Shown one piece after another: positions 17,267-27,102 of a DNA stretch of 47,663 nucleotides. Positions within the stretch are counted from its first letter, which is position 1, and each line of letters opens with the position of its first letter. The stretch lies in the NCBI GenBank assembly GCA_964504155.1, contig CAZDCZ010000007.1, forward strand, positions 1 to 47,663. Direction: 5' to 3'. The DNA is from CAZDCZ01 sp964504155. Lineage in GTDB: Bacteria; Bacteroidota; Bacteroidia; Bacteroidales; UBA12077. Under the pieces are notes generated by a model, which saw only the letters and a list, made by a program, of their open reading frames with translations, made no database searches and was not told the DNA's origin. The position numbers and the translations under genes were made by a program.

Positions 17267-18703
17267 TTATTTTTTCTTTTTATCTAATACTACAATATTT
17301 TTATAAACACCTTGTTTCTTTTTATTTCCTTGGGCATCTTCCTTACTAAAAACACCTAATTGAACAATGTAAATACCCGGAGATGAATAAATATGTGTTA
17401 TATCTATTCCTTTTGTTCTTCTTCCATCACCAAAATCCCAATAATATTCGGCTATATCAAAATTCTTTAGATTTGTTTGATAACCGTCCATTTTTATTTC
17501 TTCGCCAACAAGAACAGTATCTTTACAATTAATATATACTTGCTCTATTTTTTCAATAGGTAATTGATAAGTAGCTTCGTTAAAATATACATCACCGGTA
17601 ATTTCATCAATAACATTTAGTTGCACAATATAATTACCTGTATTTTTAAAACAATGTTCTACTTCTAAGCCTTTTGCTTTTTCGCCATCGCCAAAATCCC
17701 ATTCGTATTTTAACTGTAAAGAATCGGTATTTACTGATCCCTTTTCAAAAAATTCGTAACAAAAATTATTTTCTTTCATTCGAAACATGTTTTCGAAAAT
17801 AGGAAATAGTGTTATAAAACTATATATATCATCAGACTTATTTCTATCGGAACAAAATAATCCGGATTTTTTAAAAGCATCAATTATTAAGCCAAAATCG
17901 TCGTATCTAGAATTAATAGGCTGATCAAGAGCAATTGGTTTATACCATTCTCCATTTACTTTTTCTGTGTAAAATATATCTAAACGTCCAATACTACCAT
18001 GTTCATCAGAAGAAAAATACAAACGTCCTGATTGATGAATAAATGGGAATACCTCATCTCCTTTAGTATTTACTTCTGCGCCCAAATTTTCAGGCTTGCC
18101 CCATCTACCCCTATTTTTTTCACATACATATAAATCGATTCCCCCAAATCCTCCAGGCATATCAGATGCAAAATATAAGAAATTACCATCATCGCTTAAA
18201 CTAGGGTGAGCAACATTATAATTAGTATTATTATATTGAAATGCTTTAATATTCTTCCATCCATTACGAGTATTTTTTCCTGAAAATATTCCTAATCTAT
18301 TTTTTCTATTTATACTATTCCCTATTTTTTTTGAGGCTTCGTTGTTTCGAGTAAAAAACATTTCTGTTTCTCGATTATTAAAAGTAGCTGGTCCTTCGTT
18401 AAAGTTTGTATTAATTTTATTTGATAATATTTCTGCATTGCCCCATTTTGTGCGTGTTTTCTGAGCAACTCTATAAAGATCGAACAAAAAATCTCCATTT
18501 CTATCGTCGGTATAATTGACAAAAACTCCTGTTTTCCGGTTGGAACAAAAAATAATACCATCCTGAAAATACACAGGAGCAAATTCATCGTATCGTTTGG
18601 TGTTAAATGGCAATCGAGTAATAATATAATCTTGCGCAAAAGCAGAAAATACTCCACTTATCAAAAATACTATTACTAACATTTTTTTCTTATACCTTCC
18701 CAT
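17267..18703 (-). CDS. Exported PD40-propeller and double PKD-domain protein
   Basis: This 478-aa protein starts with a signal peptide ending SAFAQ (about 1-24). A WD40-like (PD40) beta-propeller follows at about 40-300, with blades such as LSDDGNFLYFASDMPGGFGG and IHQSGRLYFSSDEHG. Two PKD domains come next (about 315-385 and 400-470), each with the WDFGDG motif. The propeller part resembles PorE-type T9SS-associated proteins, but the OmpA-like peptidoglycan-binding domain of PorE is replaced by the PKD pair. It starts 4 nt after the porP stop, so translation is probably coupled. A role at the outer membrane or periplasm with the neighbouring PorP/SprF and adhesin is likely but inferred. Confidence 0.85.
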   Translation of the reverse strand: MGRYKKKMLVIVFLISGVFSAFAQDYIITRLPFNTKRYDEFAPVYFQDGIIFCSNRKTGVFVNYTDDRNGDFLFDLYRVAQKTRTKWGNAEILSNKINTNFNEGPATFNNRETEMFFTRNNEASKKIGNSINRKNRLGIFSGKNTRNGWKNIKAFQYNNTNYNVAHPSLSDDGNFLYFASDMPGGFGGIDLYVCEKNRGRWGKPENLGAEVNTKGDEVFPFIHQSGRLYFSSDEHGSIGRLDIFYTEKVNGEWYKPIALDQPINSRYDDFGLIIDAFKKSGLFCSDRNKSDDIYSFITLFPIFENMFRMKENNFCYEFFEKGSVNTDSLQLKYEWDFGDGEKAKGLEVEHCFKNTGNYIVQLNVIDEITGDVYFNEATYQLPIEKIEQVYINCKDTVLVGEEIKMDGYQTNLKNFDIAEYYWDFGDGRRTKGIDITHIYSSPGIYIVQLGVFSKEDAQGNKKKQGVYKNIVVLDKKKK

Positions 18704-18707
18704 TTTA

Positions 18708-19616
18708 TTAAAAATATCTAGGATTAGTAGCTTTTATCTTATATTTAAAATCGTATCTTAATATAATTTCATGCGAACCATTAACATAATTCTGTATATC
18801 GCCAGTAGGAATATCGTAAGCATAACCAATTCTTATCTGATTGTTTAATTGATATTGAACTAAAACTGCATATTCATTTTCTAATCGATATGTAGCCCCC
18901 ACCATTAATGCGTCGTAGAAAATCAAGCTTACATTTGCATCAACAGAATAATTGCCTGTTAATCGATATCTACATAAGAATGATGGTTTCACCTTAAAGT
19001 TTTTTGAACCTATAAGTGCTCCAGAAGTAACTAAGAAATCGTAATTATTAATATCGTGATACATTTCAAATTTGTCGCTTCTATAACTCAATACCATTGG
19101 CACTGATGCTCCTACGAAAAATTTTTTACTATAATAATAAAATCCTAGTCCAAAATTTGGTTTTACAAATTTCTCAATTGTATTGGGGAAAACAGGATCT
19201 TCTATTTCGTTACCGGTACTAATATTATTTAAATTATATTGTTCTATGGTAACACCGGCTTTTAATCCAAGAGATAAAAATCCTTTTCCTACTCGAAATC
19301 TAAAAGCATAATTTGTATAAAAATCAAAGTTTTTTAATTCTCCAATTTCTTCGTGCATTACAATAAGACCAAGTGCAACTTTTTCGTTTTTTAGTGGAGC
19401 ATGACTACTAAATATTTGTGTAGTTGGTGCTCCTTCGAATCCCATCCATTGATTTCGGTATAGCAACAGATTACTAAAACATTCGCGACTCCCGGCATAG
19501 GCAGGATTAATTGCTAAGCCATTAAGCATATACTGACTGTATAATGTAGAATATTTCTGAGCTTTACTTGAGAAAGTCAGAATACTAATAAACAATATGC
19601 TTAATATGTATTTCAT
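18708..19616 (-). CDS. PorP/SprF family type IX secretion membrane protein
   Basis: This is a 302-aa outer-membrane protein with a signal peptide (1-19). The PorP/SprF signature opens the mature part: YSQYMLNGLAINPAYAGSR followed by YRNQWMGFEGAPTTQIFSSHAPL. The remainder is a series of amphipathic beta-strands. Family members partner type IX-secreted proteins, as SprF does for the adhesin SprB in Flavobacterium johnsoniae, often encoded next to a large protein with a type B C-terminal domain. Exactly that is seen here: its ATG overlaps the stop of the 1188-aa gene (TAATG, 1-nt overlap), implying translational coupling. Whether it is the core PorP or a substrate-specific SprF paralogue cannot be settled here, but the context favours SprF-like. 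Confidence 0.92.
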   Translation of the reverse strand: MKYILSILFISILTFSSKAQKYSTLYSQYMLNGLAINPAYAGSRECFSNLLLYRNQWMGFEGAPTTQIFSSHAPLKNEKVALGLIVMHEEIGELKNFDFYTNYAFRFRVGKGFLSLGLKAGVTIEQYNLNNISTGNEIEDPVFPNTIEKFVKPNFGLGFYYYSKKFFVGASVPMVLSYRSDKFEMYHDINNYDFLVTSGALIGSKNFKVKPSFLCRYRLTGNYSVDANVSLIFYDALMVGATYRLENEYAVLVQYQLNNQIRIGYAYDIPTGDIQNYVNGSHEIILRYDFKYKIKATNPRYF

Positions 19617-22600
19617 TATCTTTTTATTACAATATATCCTTTATACAAATGTGTTTTATTATTAACATCAACAATACTTAAAATGTAATAATATGTATCT
19701 TCAGGTAAATCTTTCCCATTTTTATTTCTACCATTCCATCCATCATCGTTCGAATAATTATTTTTTCGATAAACCTCTGTTCCCCATCTATTGTATATTA
19801 TCAAACGATTTCCGATTCCATTATCTATACCGTTAATTATAAATGTTTCGTTAATATTATCTCCATTAGGAGAAAATCCGGTAGGCGTTTCCACATTATT
19901 AACAGTAATATTTAATGTATCGGAAATATCGGCACAAACTCCTTTATATACATTCCATTTTAAAACAATTTGTTTGTTGAAAGAACTATATAAATTACGC
20001 ATCATAGTTTCGGAGCTATCTTTATCTTCAATATTCCCTGATCCTTCTAAAAACTCCCAAAGAGACGTAATAGCAATTTCGTTATCGGGATTTTGAACTT
20101 GACCATTCAATAAAAATTCATTTTCGAAAAACAAAACGGTATCGTTTCCAGCATCAATATTAAATAGGGGCTGATAGAAATGAATTTGCACACTATCAAA
20201 ATCGGCACATTGCCAATTTGTTTCTGTCCATTTTAATTTATAGTAACCTGCACTGCTAACTTCTATGCTGGTTGTTGAGTTCGAAGAATCTACAAAATCG
20301 GTTTCTTCCTCTCCGGAAATTACTGTCCAAATTCCATCGCCAATACTTTTACTTGCATCTAAATTATAGCGCAATTCACAAACATCAATATCTTCACCTG
20401 CCTGAGCATTTGGCCATCCATAGACTGTTACATTTGCATTACCTGAAATATCTGTTGCTTCGCAAGCATTATTATCTACAACAGATATAATAGAATATGT
20501 AATTTGCTTTTGAACATCGTTTGTTGTCGGATTAATATTATCGGAAATATTCGAAGTTGAAAAATTATTAATTGTATATGGTGTTTCCGAATTAGAATAT
20601 ACTAAATCGTAGGGAGCACTTCCGGATGTAACATTAAAAAACAATTCTATTTCTTCGTTACTACATATTGATGTATCGAGAACTTGTAAAGAAGCTATTG
20701 GTAATTGATAAATATCAATAGTTATTACATCACTAGTATCTACACAACAGTCATTTAGCCCGGAATTTACTATTCTTCTATAATAAGTACGTTGCGTAAG
20801 TTCTTCAGGCTGATAATTTATTAAAGTCCCGTTAGTATTAATATTATTCCAGATTAAATTATCTGCACTTTTTTGCCATTGGTAATTATAAGTATTATTG
20901 CCACCATTAGGAATTGTACCAATAAGATTATCGGGAGAAATTCCATAGCAAGTATATATTAAACTTCCATTTTCGATACTATTATTAGTAATTAATGGCA
21001 AAACGGTAATAATTACAGTTTCACTTATATCATTACAGTCTCCTGAAACAACTGTTCGTCGATAATATGTTGTGGTCACTAAATTTGATGGAGCATAATT
21101 TTGACGAACAGAATCACTAATAACTGTCCAGTTATTACCATCACTTTCTTCCCAGATATAAGTATATGAATCAATTCCAAGACCATTTATAGGAGCTGCT
21201 CCCATTATTTCTTGAGGTTCTTGTCCGTAACATATTGTTTGATTTGATGAAATAATATTATTTTCAATTAATGGAAGGTTTACTATTTCGACTATTGAAC
21301 TAGTATCGTAGCAAGCCCCTGAGTATACAGTACGGCGAAAAATAGTAGTATCAAAAAGAATTCCCGGCAAATAAATTGAATCGTTTTCTGCCGATATATT
21401 ATTCCATGCAGAACCGGATGTACTCGATTGCCATGAATAAATATATGTTCCAATACCATCTCCTCCAATTTCTATAGTTGTTCCGCTTAAAGTATCTGCT
21501 TCATTTCCATAGCAAATTGTATCGGTTCCAAAAATATTATTATTAAGAATTGTTGGCTGTACTATAACCATTACCACATTCCCCGAATCGATTATTGAAC
21601 TAGACTGAACAACTCTTTTAAAATAAGTAGTATCTGTTAGAGCTATAGGTTGATAATGTTGATTGTCGTTCGTTCCCGGAGCATCTTCCCAAGATGCAGA
21701 TAAGTCTGTTTTTACTTTCCAAATATATGAAAATACTCCATTTCCACCTTTAGGTGAAGAGCCATCGATTTGCTTTGGAATATTGTTATAACAAACAATT
21801 TGATTTTTGTTTATTGTATTAAAAAGAAATCCTCTTAGAGGCAACACTATATTATTTTTCACACTTCCTGCATTGCCTGCAAAAGCATGAAAATCGAAGC
21901 TTGGATTACTTGTAATTCTCCCTTCTTCGCCTCCACTTAAATTATTTTTTACATGGGCAGGTAAATTTGAGTTTGAATGCAATAATACTCCACCACTTCC
22001 TCCACCACCCGGACCTGTATATGAATATCCAACAGGAGAAGTACTTCCTCCATCGCCTCCTATTATTTCTATCTGCAATTCATTTACAAAATCAGCAACA
22101 TCGACAACTATTGTTCCGGCGGCACCACCACCGGCACCTGATGCTGTAGCAATTTCAGTAACACTTTCTCCGTTTGCGCTAATTGTTCCGGCATTTGACA
22201 CAATTGTCTCGGCCAGAATAAAAACTATACCTCCTCCATTACCACCTTTTGATGCAGTAAAAGCTCCTGATTGTGTACCAGAGCCACCGCCACCACCCAT
22301 AAATATGGTAGAGTCGTTAACCTTATCATCTAATGAATATCCTTTTCTTCCACCTAAGCCTTCCCAGAAATCTTCTGTATATGCAGGAGTTGTACATAAT
22401 GCATCATCAGCACCTCCAAGTCCTCCAAGTCCTCCATTACTACCACCACCACCTCCTGAAAATCGGGCATTACCTCCACCACCGGCATTAGCCCATGCTC
22501 CAATTCCTTTCATGTATTCGGAAGATTCTTTTGCAATTCCTTCTCCTTTTCTTCCGGCTTCAGTTTCTGTTCCATCGAAATAATATGATATATATTTAAC

Positions 22601-23182
22601 AGAATCTGTCTCGGCACAATCGCCAGAACTATTTACCGGATCGGAACCATTAAATCCCTTTGCATTTGCATTAATAACATCATCAATAAACAAAGTATCG
22701 CTAACAAACATTGCTAACACTCCTCCTGTACTCCCATTCCAAGAATCACAGCTTAATTCTGAACTAACTCTAGCGTTATTATAACTTGGAACTTTAACTA
22801 ATTGAATTCCATCGGAGGTATTATAACTATTTAAAACATTGGTTTTTAATATAACTATCTTTTGTCCTATATTAACACTTTTAACTTTAATAAATTCATA
22901 TTTCCCTGAATAATTAAGAGCAGTTAACTTTCCGAACAAATGCGCTAGTCCACTACTAGTATCAGTGTGCACAGATGCTCCTTGCATTTGAATTAGCAAT
23001 ACGGTATCGTTTGCAGCAAAAAAACTTGCATCGCTTACACCAATTGTATCGCCCATAAGATAAACCGAATCAACAGCTGAATAAGCATTTATTATACCCG
23101 AAATGTTAGTTTGAGAGAAGCTATTACTATTAATAGTAATGCACAATAATAACGACAAAAATATCTTATAAATTAACTTCAA
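19616..23182 (-). CDS. Giant secreted protein with type B T9SS sorting domain
   Basis: This encodes 1188 aa, starting at a TTG codon at 23182; no in-frame ATG gives a signal peptide, and the TTG gives a good one (about 1-24, ending NSFSQ). Residues 230-400 are Gly-rich with many GGxGG runs. Four tandem repeats of about 95 residues span roughly 456-830, each with an ICYG-like start, a YxYxW centre and a YYRRTV element. Three more divergent Ig-like modules follow. The C-terminal 90 residues are the gliding-motility-associated type B sorting domain: TGFSPNGDNINETF, IYNRWGTEVYR, and GYIVIKR at the end. Such proteins are exported by type IX secretion and held at the cell surface, where an adhesin or motility role is typical. 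It is the first gene of the operon. Confidence 0.9.
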   Translation of the reverse strand: MKLIYKIFLSLLLCITINSNSFSQTNISGIINAYSAVDSVYLMGDTIGVSDASFFAANDTVLLIQMQGASVHTDTSSGLAHLFGKLTALNYSGKYEFIKVKSVNIGQKIVILKTNVLNSYNTSDGIQLVKVPSYNNARVSSELSCDSWNGSTGGVLAMFVSDTLFIDDVINANAKGFNGSDPVNSSGDCAETDSVKYISYYFDGTETEAGRKGEGIAKESSEYMKGIGAWANAGGGGNARFSGGGGGSNGGLGGLGGADDALCTTPAYTEDFWEGLGGRKGYSLDDKVNDSTIFMGGGGGSGTQSGAFTASKGGNGGGIVFILAETIVSNAGTISANGESVTEIATASGAGGGAAGTIVVDVADFVNELQIEIIGGDGGSTSPVGYSYTGPGGGGSGGVLLHSNSNLPAHVKNNLSGGEEGRITSNPSFDFHAFAGNAGSVKNNIVLPLRGFLFNTINKNQIVCYNNIPKQIDGSSPKGGNGVFSYIWKVKTDLSASWEDAPGTNDNQHYQPIALTDTTYFKRVVQSSSIIDSGNVVMVIVQPTILNNNIFGTDTICYGNEADTLSGTTIEIGGDGIGTYIYSWQSSTSGSAWNNISAENDSIYLPGILFDTTIFRRTVYSGACYDTSSIVEIVNLPLIENNIISSNQTICYGQEPQEIMGAAPINGLGIDSYTYIWEESDGNNWTVISDSVRQNYAPSNLVTTTYYRRTVVSGDCNDISETVIITVLPLITNNSIENGSLIYTCYGISPDNLIGTIPNGGNNTYNYQWQKSADNLIWNNINTNGTLINYQPEELTQRTYYRRIVNSGLNDCCVDTSDVITIDIYQLPIASLQVLDTSICSNEEIELFFNVTSGSAPYDLVYSNSETPYTINNFSTSNISDNINPTTNDVQKQITYSIISVVDNNACEATDISGNANVTVYGWPNAQAGEDIDVCELRYNLDASKSIGDGIWTVISGEEETDFVDSSNSTTSIEVSSAGYYKLKWTETNWQCADFDSVQIHFYQPLFNIDAGNDTVLFFENEFLLNGQVQNPDNEIAITSLWEFLEGSGNIEDKDSSETMMRNLYSSFNKQIVLKWNVYKGVCADISDTLNITVNNVETPTGFSPNGDNINETFIINGIDNGIGNRLIIYNRWGTEVYRKNNYSNDDGWNGRNKNGKDLPEDTYYYILSIVDVNNKTHLYKGYIVIKR

Positions 23183-23221
23183 TATGTCTAATTAATTTAG
23201 TTTATTAAAATTCAACTAAAA

Positions 23222-23252
23222 CAAATATAAATATATTTATGTTCACAAGCAA
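23222..23252 (-). promoter_or_regulatory. Promoter of the T9SS-linked surface operon
   Basis: On the minus strand, TATATTTG (23222-23229) matches the Bacteroidota -7 consensus TAnnTTTG. A TTG (23250-23252) lies 20 nt upstream, the usual -33 spacing. Transcription would start about 30-40 nt before the TTG start codon at 23182. Confidence 0.6.
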
Positions 23253-23385
23253 TGTAATTATAAAAAATCTTCAATAAACATATAATTATTAGGGTTTTAA
23301 AACATAAGAGCAAATAACAGTATTTTTCTATTGTTTTGTTTTTTTTAGACTCTTACTTAAACAAACAACTATATACTTGTTTGTT

Positions 23386-26300
23386 TTATTCATATAATGG
23401 AAAAGATAAATAAAAAGATGTTCCATAATTCAATTTTGTATTGAACCAAATTTTTCCATTGGCATTTTCTACAATATTTTTTACAATAGCCAAACCCAAG
23501 CCCATTCCGCTAGATTTAGTAGTGAAGTTGGGAGTGAATAGTTTATTTTTTATCTCATCGCTAATACCTTCTCCGTTATCGCATATTTCTACAAGTGCTT
23601 TATTTTTTAATTTACTTATTTTAATTACAATTTGTCCTTTTCTATTTTCGGGTATTGCCTGAATTGCATTTTGCAATAAATTACGAACAACAATTATTAA
23701 TTGTTCTCTATCGGCAAAGAGAACAATATTCTCGATATTTTCATTTTTAATAAAAATCTCAATATTTTGATTACTTTCAAATAAATTTACAGTATTATTT
23801 ATTATCGTCAACAAATCTATTTTTGTGTTCTTTGTTTTTGGCATTTTTGCAAAATTCGAAAATGCTGTTGCTATAGAAGACAAACTATTAATTTGCTCAA
23901 TCATAGATTTCGAGAATTTTTTAAGTTTTTGATCGAAATCTTCAACATTTTCGTTTCGTGCTCTCTGAAGATATTGTACACTTAATTTCATAGGTGTAAG
24001 AGGGTTTTTTATTTCATGAGCAATTTGCTTTGCCATTTCTCTCCATGCTGTTTCTCTTTCGGAACGAGCTAATTTCTCGGCATTTACCGACAATTCACTA
24101 AGCATTCTATTATATTCCTTTATTAGGCTTCCTATTTCATCGTTACTTTTATAATCAATTTGCTGATTTAGTGTTTTAAGATTTATCTCCTTAAATTTAT
24201 TTTGTATTAATTTAAGAGGTTTTGTTATATTATTCGATATAAAAACAGCTAATACTATTGAAAGAAATATTAAGAAGAAATATATATTTACAAATGCAAC
24301 TATCAAGGTATATATTCCTCTTTTCATTGCACTTTGTTTAGTAAAATATGGCAAGTTCAAATATGCCAACAATTTATTTTCATCATTATAAAATGGAACA
24401 TAGGCAGAATAATAGCTCAAAGATCCTATTTTTTCTTTATGAATATATCTACCAAGATGATTTAGTGCAACATTCTTATATGCATCAACATTCATTTTTC
24501 TTCCCATTAATCCTTTTTCGAATATTTGAGGGCGCGAAGATGCTAATAAACTTCCATTAATATCATAAATATTAACATCTATATAAAATACATTAGAAAA
24601 TTTAGTAAGTAAATAAGTTAAATATTCGCCATAATCAGAACCTATTGACTCTTCTCCGCCTAATTTATGCTTTAATTCTACTAATACCGACTGTGTTTTT
24701 TCTCCAATATTTTCATTTAGCGTCTTTTCGTATTGAATTACATTATAATATACAGTGATTGTTCCAACAATAATTAATGAAAGCAGCAATACTCCAATCA
24801 TTGAAAATTTTATTTTATTCTTAAAATCATAATTAAAGTTTCTTATATTGTCGGGAAAATTAATAATAAATAAAACTACAATTATTATTAAATAGTAAAG
24901 CACAAAAATATACGAAAAAAATGCACTAATATCTAAAAATGATAATTTAAGTTTACTAATAACTATTGTACTATTTTTATCGTAATTATATATTAGATGT
25001 TCATAATTTTTTTCATCAACAAATTGAAATTCATCTTTATTATCCCAAATTAAAGGCAATGATAACATATATACATACTTACCCGATTTTGTAATTAAAT
25101 TTCCGTTACGATACTTTGCATATGAATAATTACTTAATGTTTTTTGTCGTAACAATTTATTGTTTAAGAGCAATTCTGGATATCCAAGTTCCTCATTAAT
25201 TGATTTTGAATCGAGGGAAATAAACAGAGACATTTCTTTTTCCCATTCCGGTTTATTATATTTAAACTGTCCAATATAACTAATACTTCCATTCTGATTA
25301 TCGAGGAAATAAAAATTTGAAACACTTAAATAAACACCACCATCCTTTAACATATCATCAAAGAATCTATAACATTGTACAACCTCAGTACTATTATCTT
25401 GCAACAAAGTTAATTCGTCGTTTGGATTGCAAATAGATATTTGAATATCGTATTTTCTGAAATATCCACTAAAATATTTTCTTCGTAAATGGTCTAGTAT
25501 TACACCTTCATTTTCTAAATATCCTCGAAGCAAATCTCTAACAACAGTATCTTTTAAAATTTTCTTATCGACTGATGACAATAACATTTCTGCAATCTGA
25601 TCGCGTTCATTAGCTAAATTTACTACCAATACTTTTTTAGTTTCATTTTCTTTGATTTTTGTGTTTCTTAAGATAAAAAATACAGAAAATACAGAAAACA
25701 ATAGAATCATTAATATTGTATATGAATATTTAAAAATAGAAAAATAATATCTCCCTAATCCTATGAAGATAACTATTAGAAAATAAAATATTATTAATAG
25801 ATAATCTATATGCAAATAAAAATATGATAGCAATGTTAATATAAGAGTAGTACATGTTACTATTGTAACATATTCTCGAAAACTTATTATCGTTCTTAAA
25901 ATTATAATAAGCTTATCGCTAAACAAATAATACACTAAAAGGAGTAAAATAATTATCAGATATGCTATAAACGAATAAACCGTTAAATCGAAGAATTTAT
26001 GAATAGTAAACGAAATACTTGAATTTATTATTAAACTTTCAAATAAATTTGCAAGTATCAGAAACAATAAAAAAGAAGACAACAACAATAAAATTGCAAA
26101 TAAATATTTAAGTTTTCTATTTCGTATTATTATTTTCGGATAGAAACTAAAATAAAAAATATTTAAGAAAGAAATCAAAAAAATAGAATGTAATAACAAA
26201 TCGCCCAATGAAGGGATAAAAGAAGATGTTGCAAAATGGTGAGGTTGAAATAAATCTATATCGTAAAACACAGCAGGTATTCTATACTTTAACATAAGAC

Positions 26301-27051
26301 ACCTAACAATAAACAATATTAAGCCGATAATAATTAATTTCAGATAATCAGTTTTTATCTTTTCCCATAAAATATTTTTAATAAAAATTAAACATAAAAA
26401 TATTGCGATAAAATAAAATAAGGCTGACAAATATTTTTTAGACATATTAAATTGGACATTCTCATTATCTAATAACGAAAACATATATTTCTTAGTTGAA
26501 TTACAAATTGGCTTTCCGGCACTTTTATCTACTACAAGTTTAATATTAGATGGAAAATTAAAATCATCGTTGTATTCTGATTTAATAAATTCGTTTTCGT
26601 AAGAATAAACATTCTTAATTAACATTAAACCAATGATATCTACATTTGATTTTACATGATATTTTTTTATATAATACCAGCCATTTTTAAATTTAATTAT
26701 ACTCTCTTCTTTTATGTTTTGCACATTCAATTCGTCAGCGAGGATGATATTGCTCGACCAATATTTTAATTTATCGTTATCAAATATTAATATTCCATAT
26801 CCACTTTTATCGAAATCGAAATCTTTATCGAATACAGAAATTACTGTATTTTTACTAACAATTGATGCAACATTAGAAATAATAGTGTCTAATTTTTTCT
26901 CTTTAGAAAGAAACACTTCTTGAAAATCGTTATAATATTCAGATGAATCATTAAAGTATTTAATATTTACATCGTTAAAAACCCCAACACTTAGAGTAAC
27001 AATAATAGAAATACTGAGATATAACATTTTTTTTCTAAAAGACAAATTCAT
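23386..27051 (-). CDS. Large multi-pass NtrY-like sensor histidine kinase
   Basis: This encodes 1221 aa from the ATG at 27051; an upstream in-frame TTG is less likely. Segment 1 is near 9-25, then comes an extracytoplasmic domain (about 26-205). Eight closely spaced membrane helices span about 207-461, then a second extracytoplasmic region, two helices near 705-770, a third sensor region and a last helix. HAMP follows at about 942-994. The kinase core has the phosphoacceptor motif IAHEIKNPLTPMKLS (His1012), N-box NLLQNA near 1124, DNGEG near 1158 and GMGLGL near 1182. NPLTPMKL is characteristic of the NtrY type. No response regulator is encoded nearby, so it is an orphan in this window. It follows rlmH on the same strand. 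Confidence 0.9.
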   Translation of the reverse strand: MNLSFRKKMLYLSISIIVTLSVGVFNDVNIKYFNDSSEYYNDFQEVFLSKEKKLDTIISNVASIVSKNTVISVFDKDFDFDKSGYGILIFDNDKLKYWSSNIILADELNVQNIKEESIIKFKNGWYYIKKYHVKSNVDIIGLMLIKNVYSYENEFIKSEYNDDFNFPSNIKLVVDKSAGKPICNSTKKYMFSLLDNENVQFNMSKKYLSALFYFIAIFLCLIFIKNILWEKIKTDYLKLIIIGLILFIVRCLMLKYRIPAVFYDIDLFQPHHFATSSFIPSLGDLLLHSIFLISFLNIFYFSFYPKIIIRNRKLKYLFAILLLLSSFLLFLILANLFESLIINSSISFTIHKFFDLTVYSFIAYLIIILLLLVYYLFSDKLIIILRTIISFREYVTIVTCTTLILTLLSYFYLHIDYLLIIFYFLIVIFIGLGRYYFSIFKYSYTILMILLFSVFSVFFILRNTKIKENETKKVLVVNLANERDQIAEMLLSSVDKKILKDTVVRDLLRGYLENEGVILDHLRRKYFSGYFRKYDIQISICNPNDELTLLQDNSTEVVQCYRFFDDMLKDGGVYLSVSNFYFLDNQNGSISYIGQFKYNKPEWEKEMSLFISLDSKSINEELGYPELLLNNKLLRQKTLSNYSYAKYRNGNLITKSGKYVYMLSLPLIWDNKDEFQFVDEKNYEHLIYNYDKNSTIVISKLKLSFLDISAFFSYIFVLYYLIIIVVLFIINFPDNIRNFNYDFKNKIKFSMIGVLLLSLIIVGTITVYYNVIQYEKTLNENIGEKTQSVLVELKHKLGGEESIGSDYGEYLTYLLTKFSNVFYIDVNIYDINGSLLASSRPQIFEKGLMGRKMNVDAYKNVALNHLGRYIHKEKIGSLSYYSAYVPFYNDENKLLAYLNLPYFTKQSAMKRGIYTLIVAFVNIYFFLIFLSIVLAVFISNNITKPLKLIQNKFKEINLKTLNQQIDYKSNDEIGSLIKEYNRMLSELSVNAEKLARSERETAWREMAKQIAHEIKNPLTPMKLSVQYLQRARNENVEDFDQKLKKFSKSMIEQINSLSSIATAFSNFAKMPKTKNTKIDLLTIINNTVNLFESNQNIEIFIKNENIENIVLFADREQLIIVVRNLLQNAIQAIPENRKGQIVIKISKLKNKALVEICDNGEGISDEIKNKLFTPNFTTKSSGMGLGLAIVKNIVENANGKIWFNTKLNYGTSFYLSFPLYE

Positions 27052-27102
27052 TTTAATCAATTATTTAATTTTTGTTCAAGGTAATAAAATTATTACACAA
27101 TT

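Noticed and set aside
22305..22583. Pro/Ser-rich plus-strand ORF of 92 aa
   Set aside because: It is the antisense shadow of the Gly-rich block of the surface protein; GGN codons read backwards give Pro runs.
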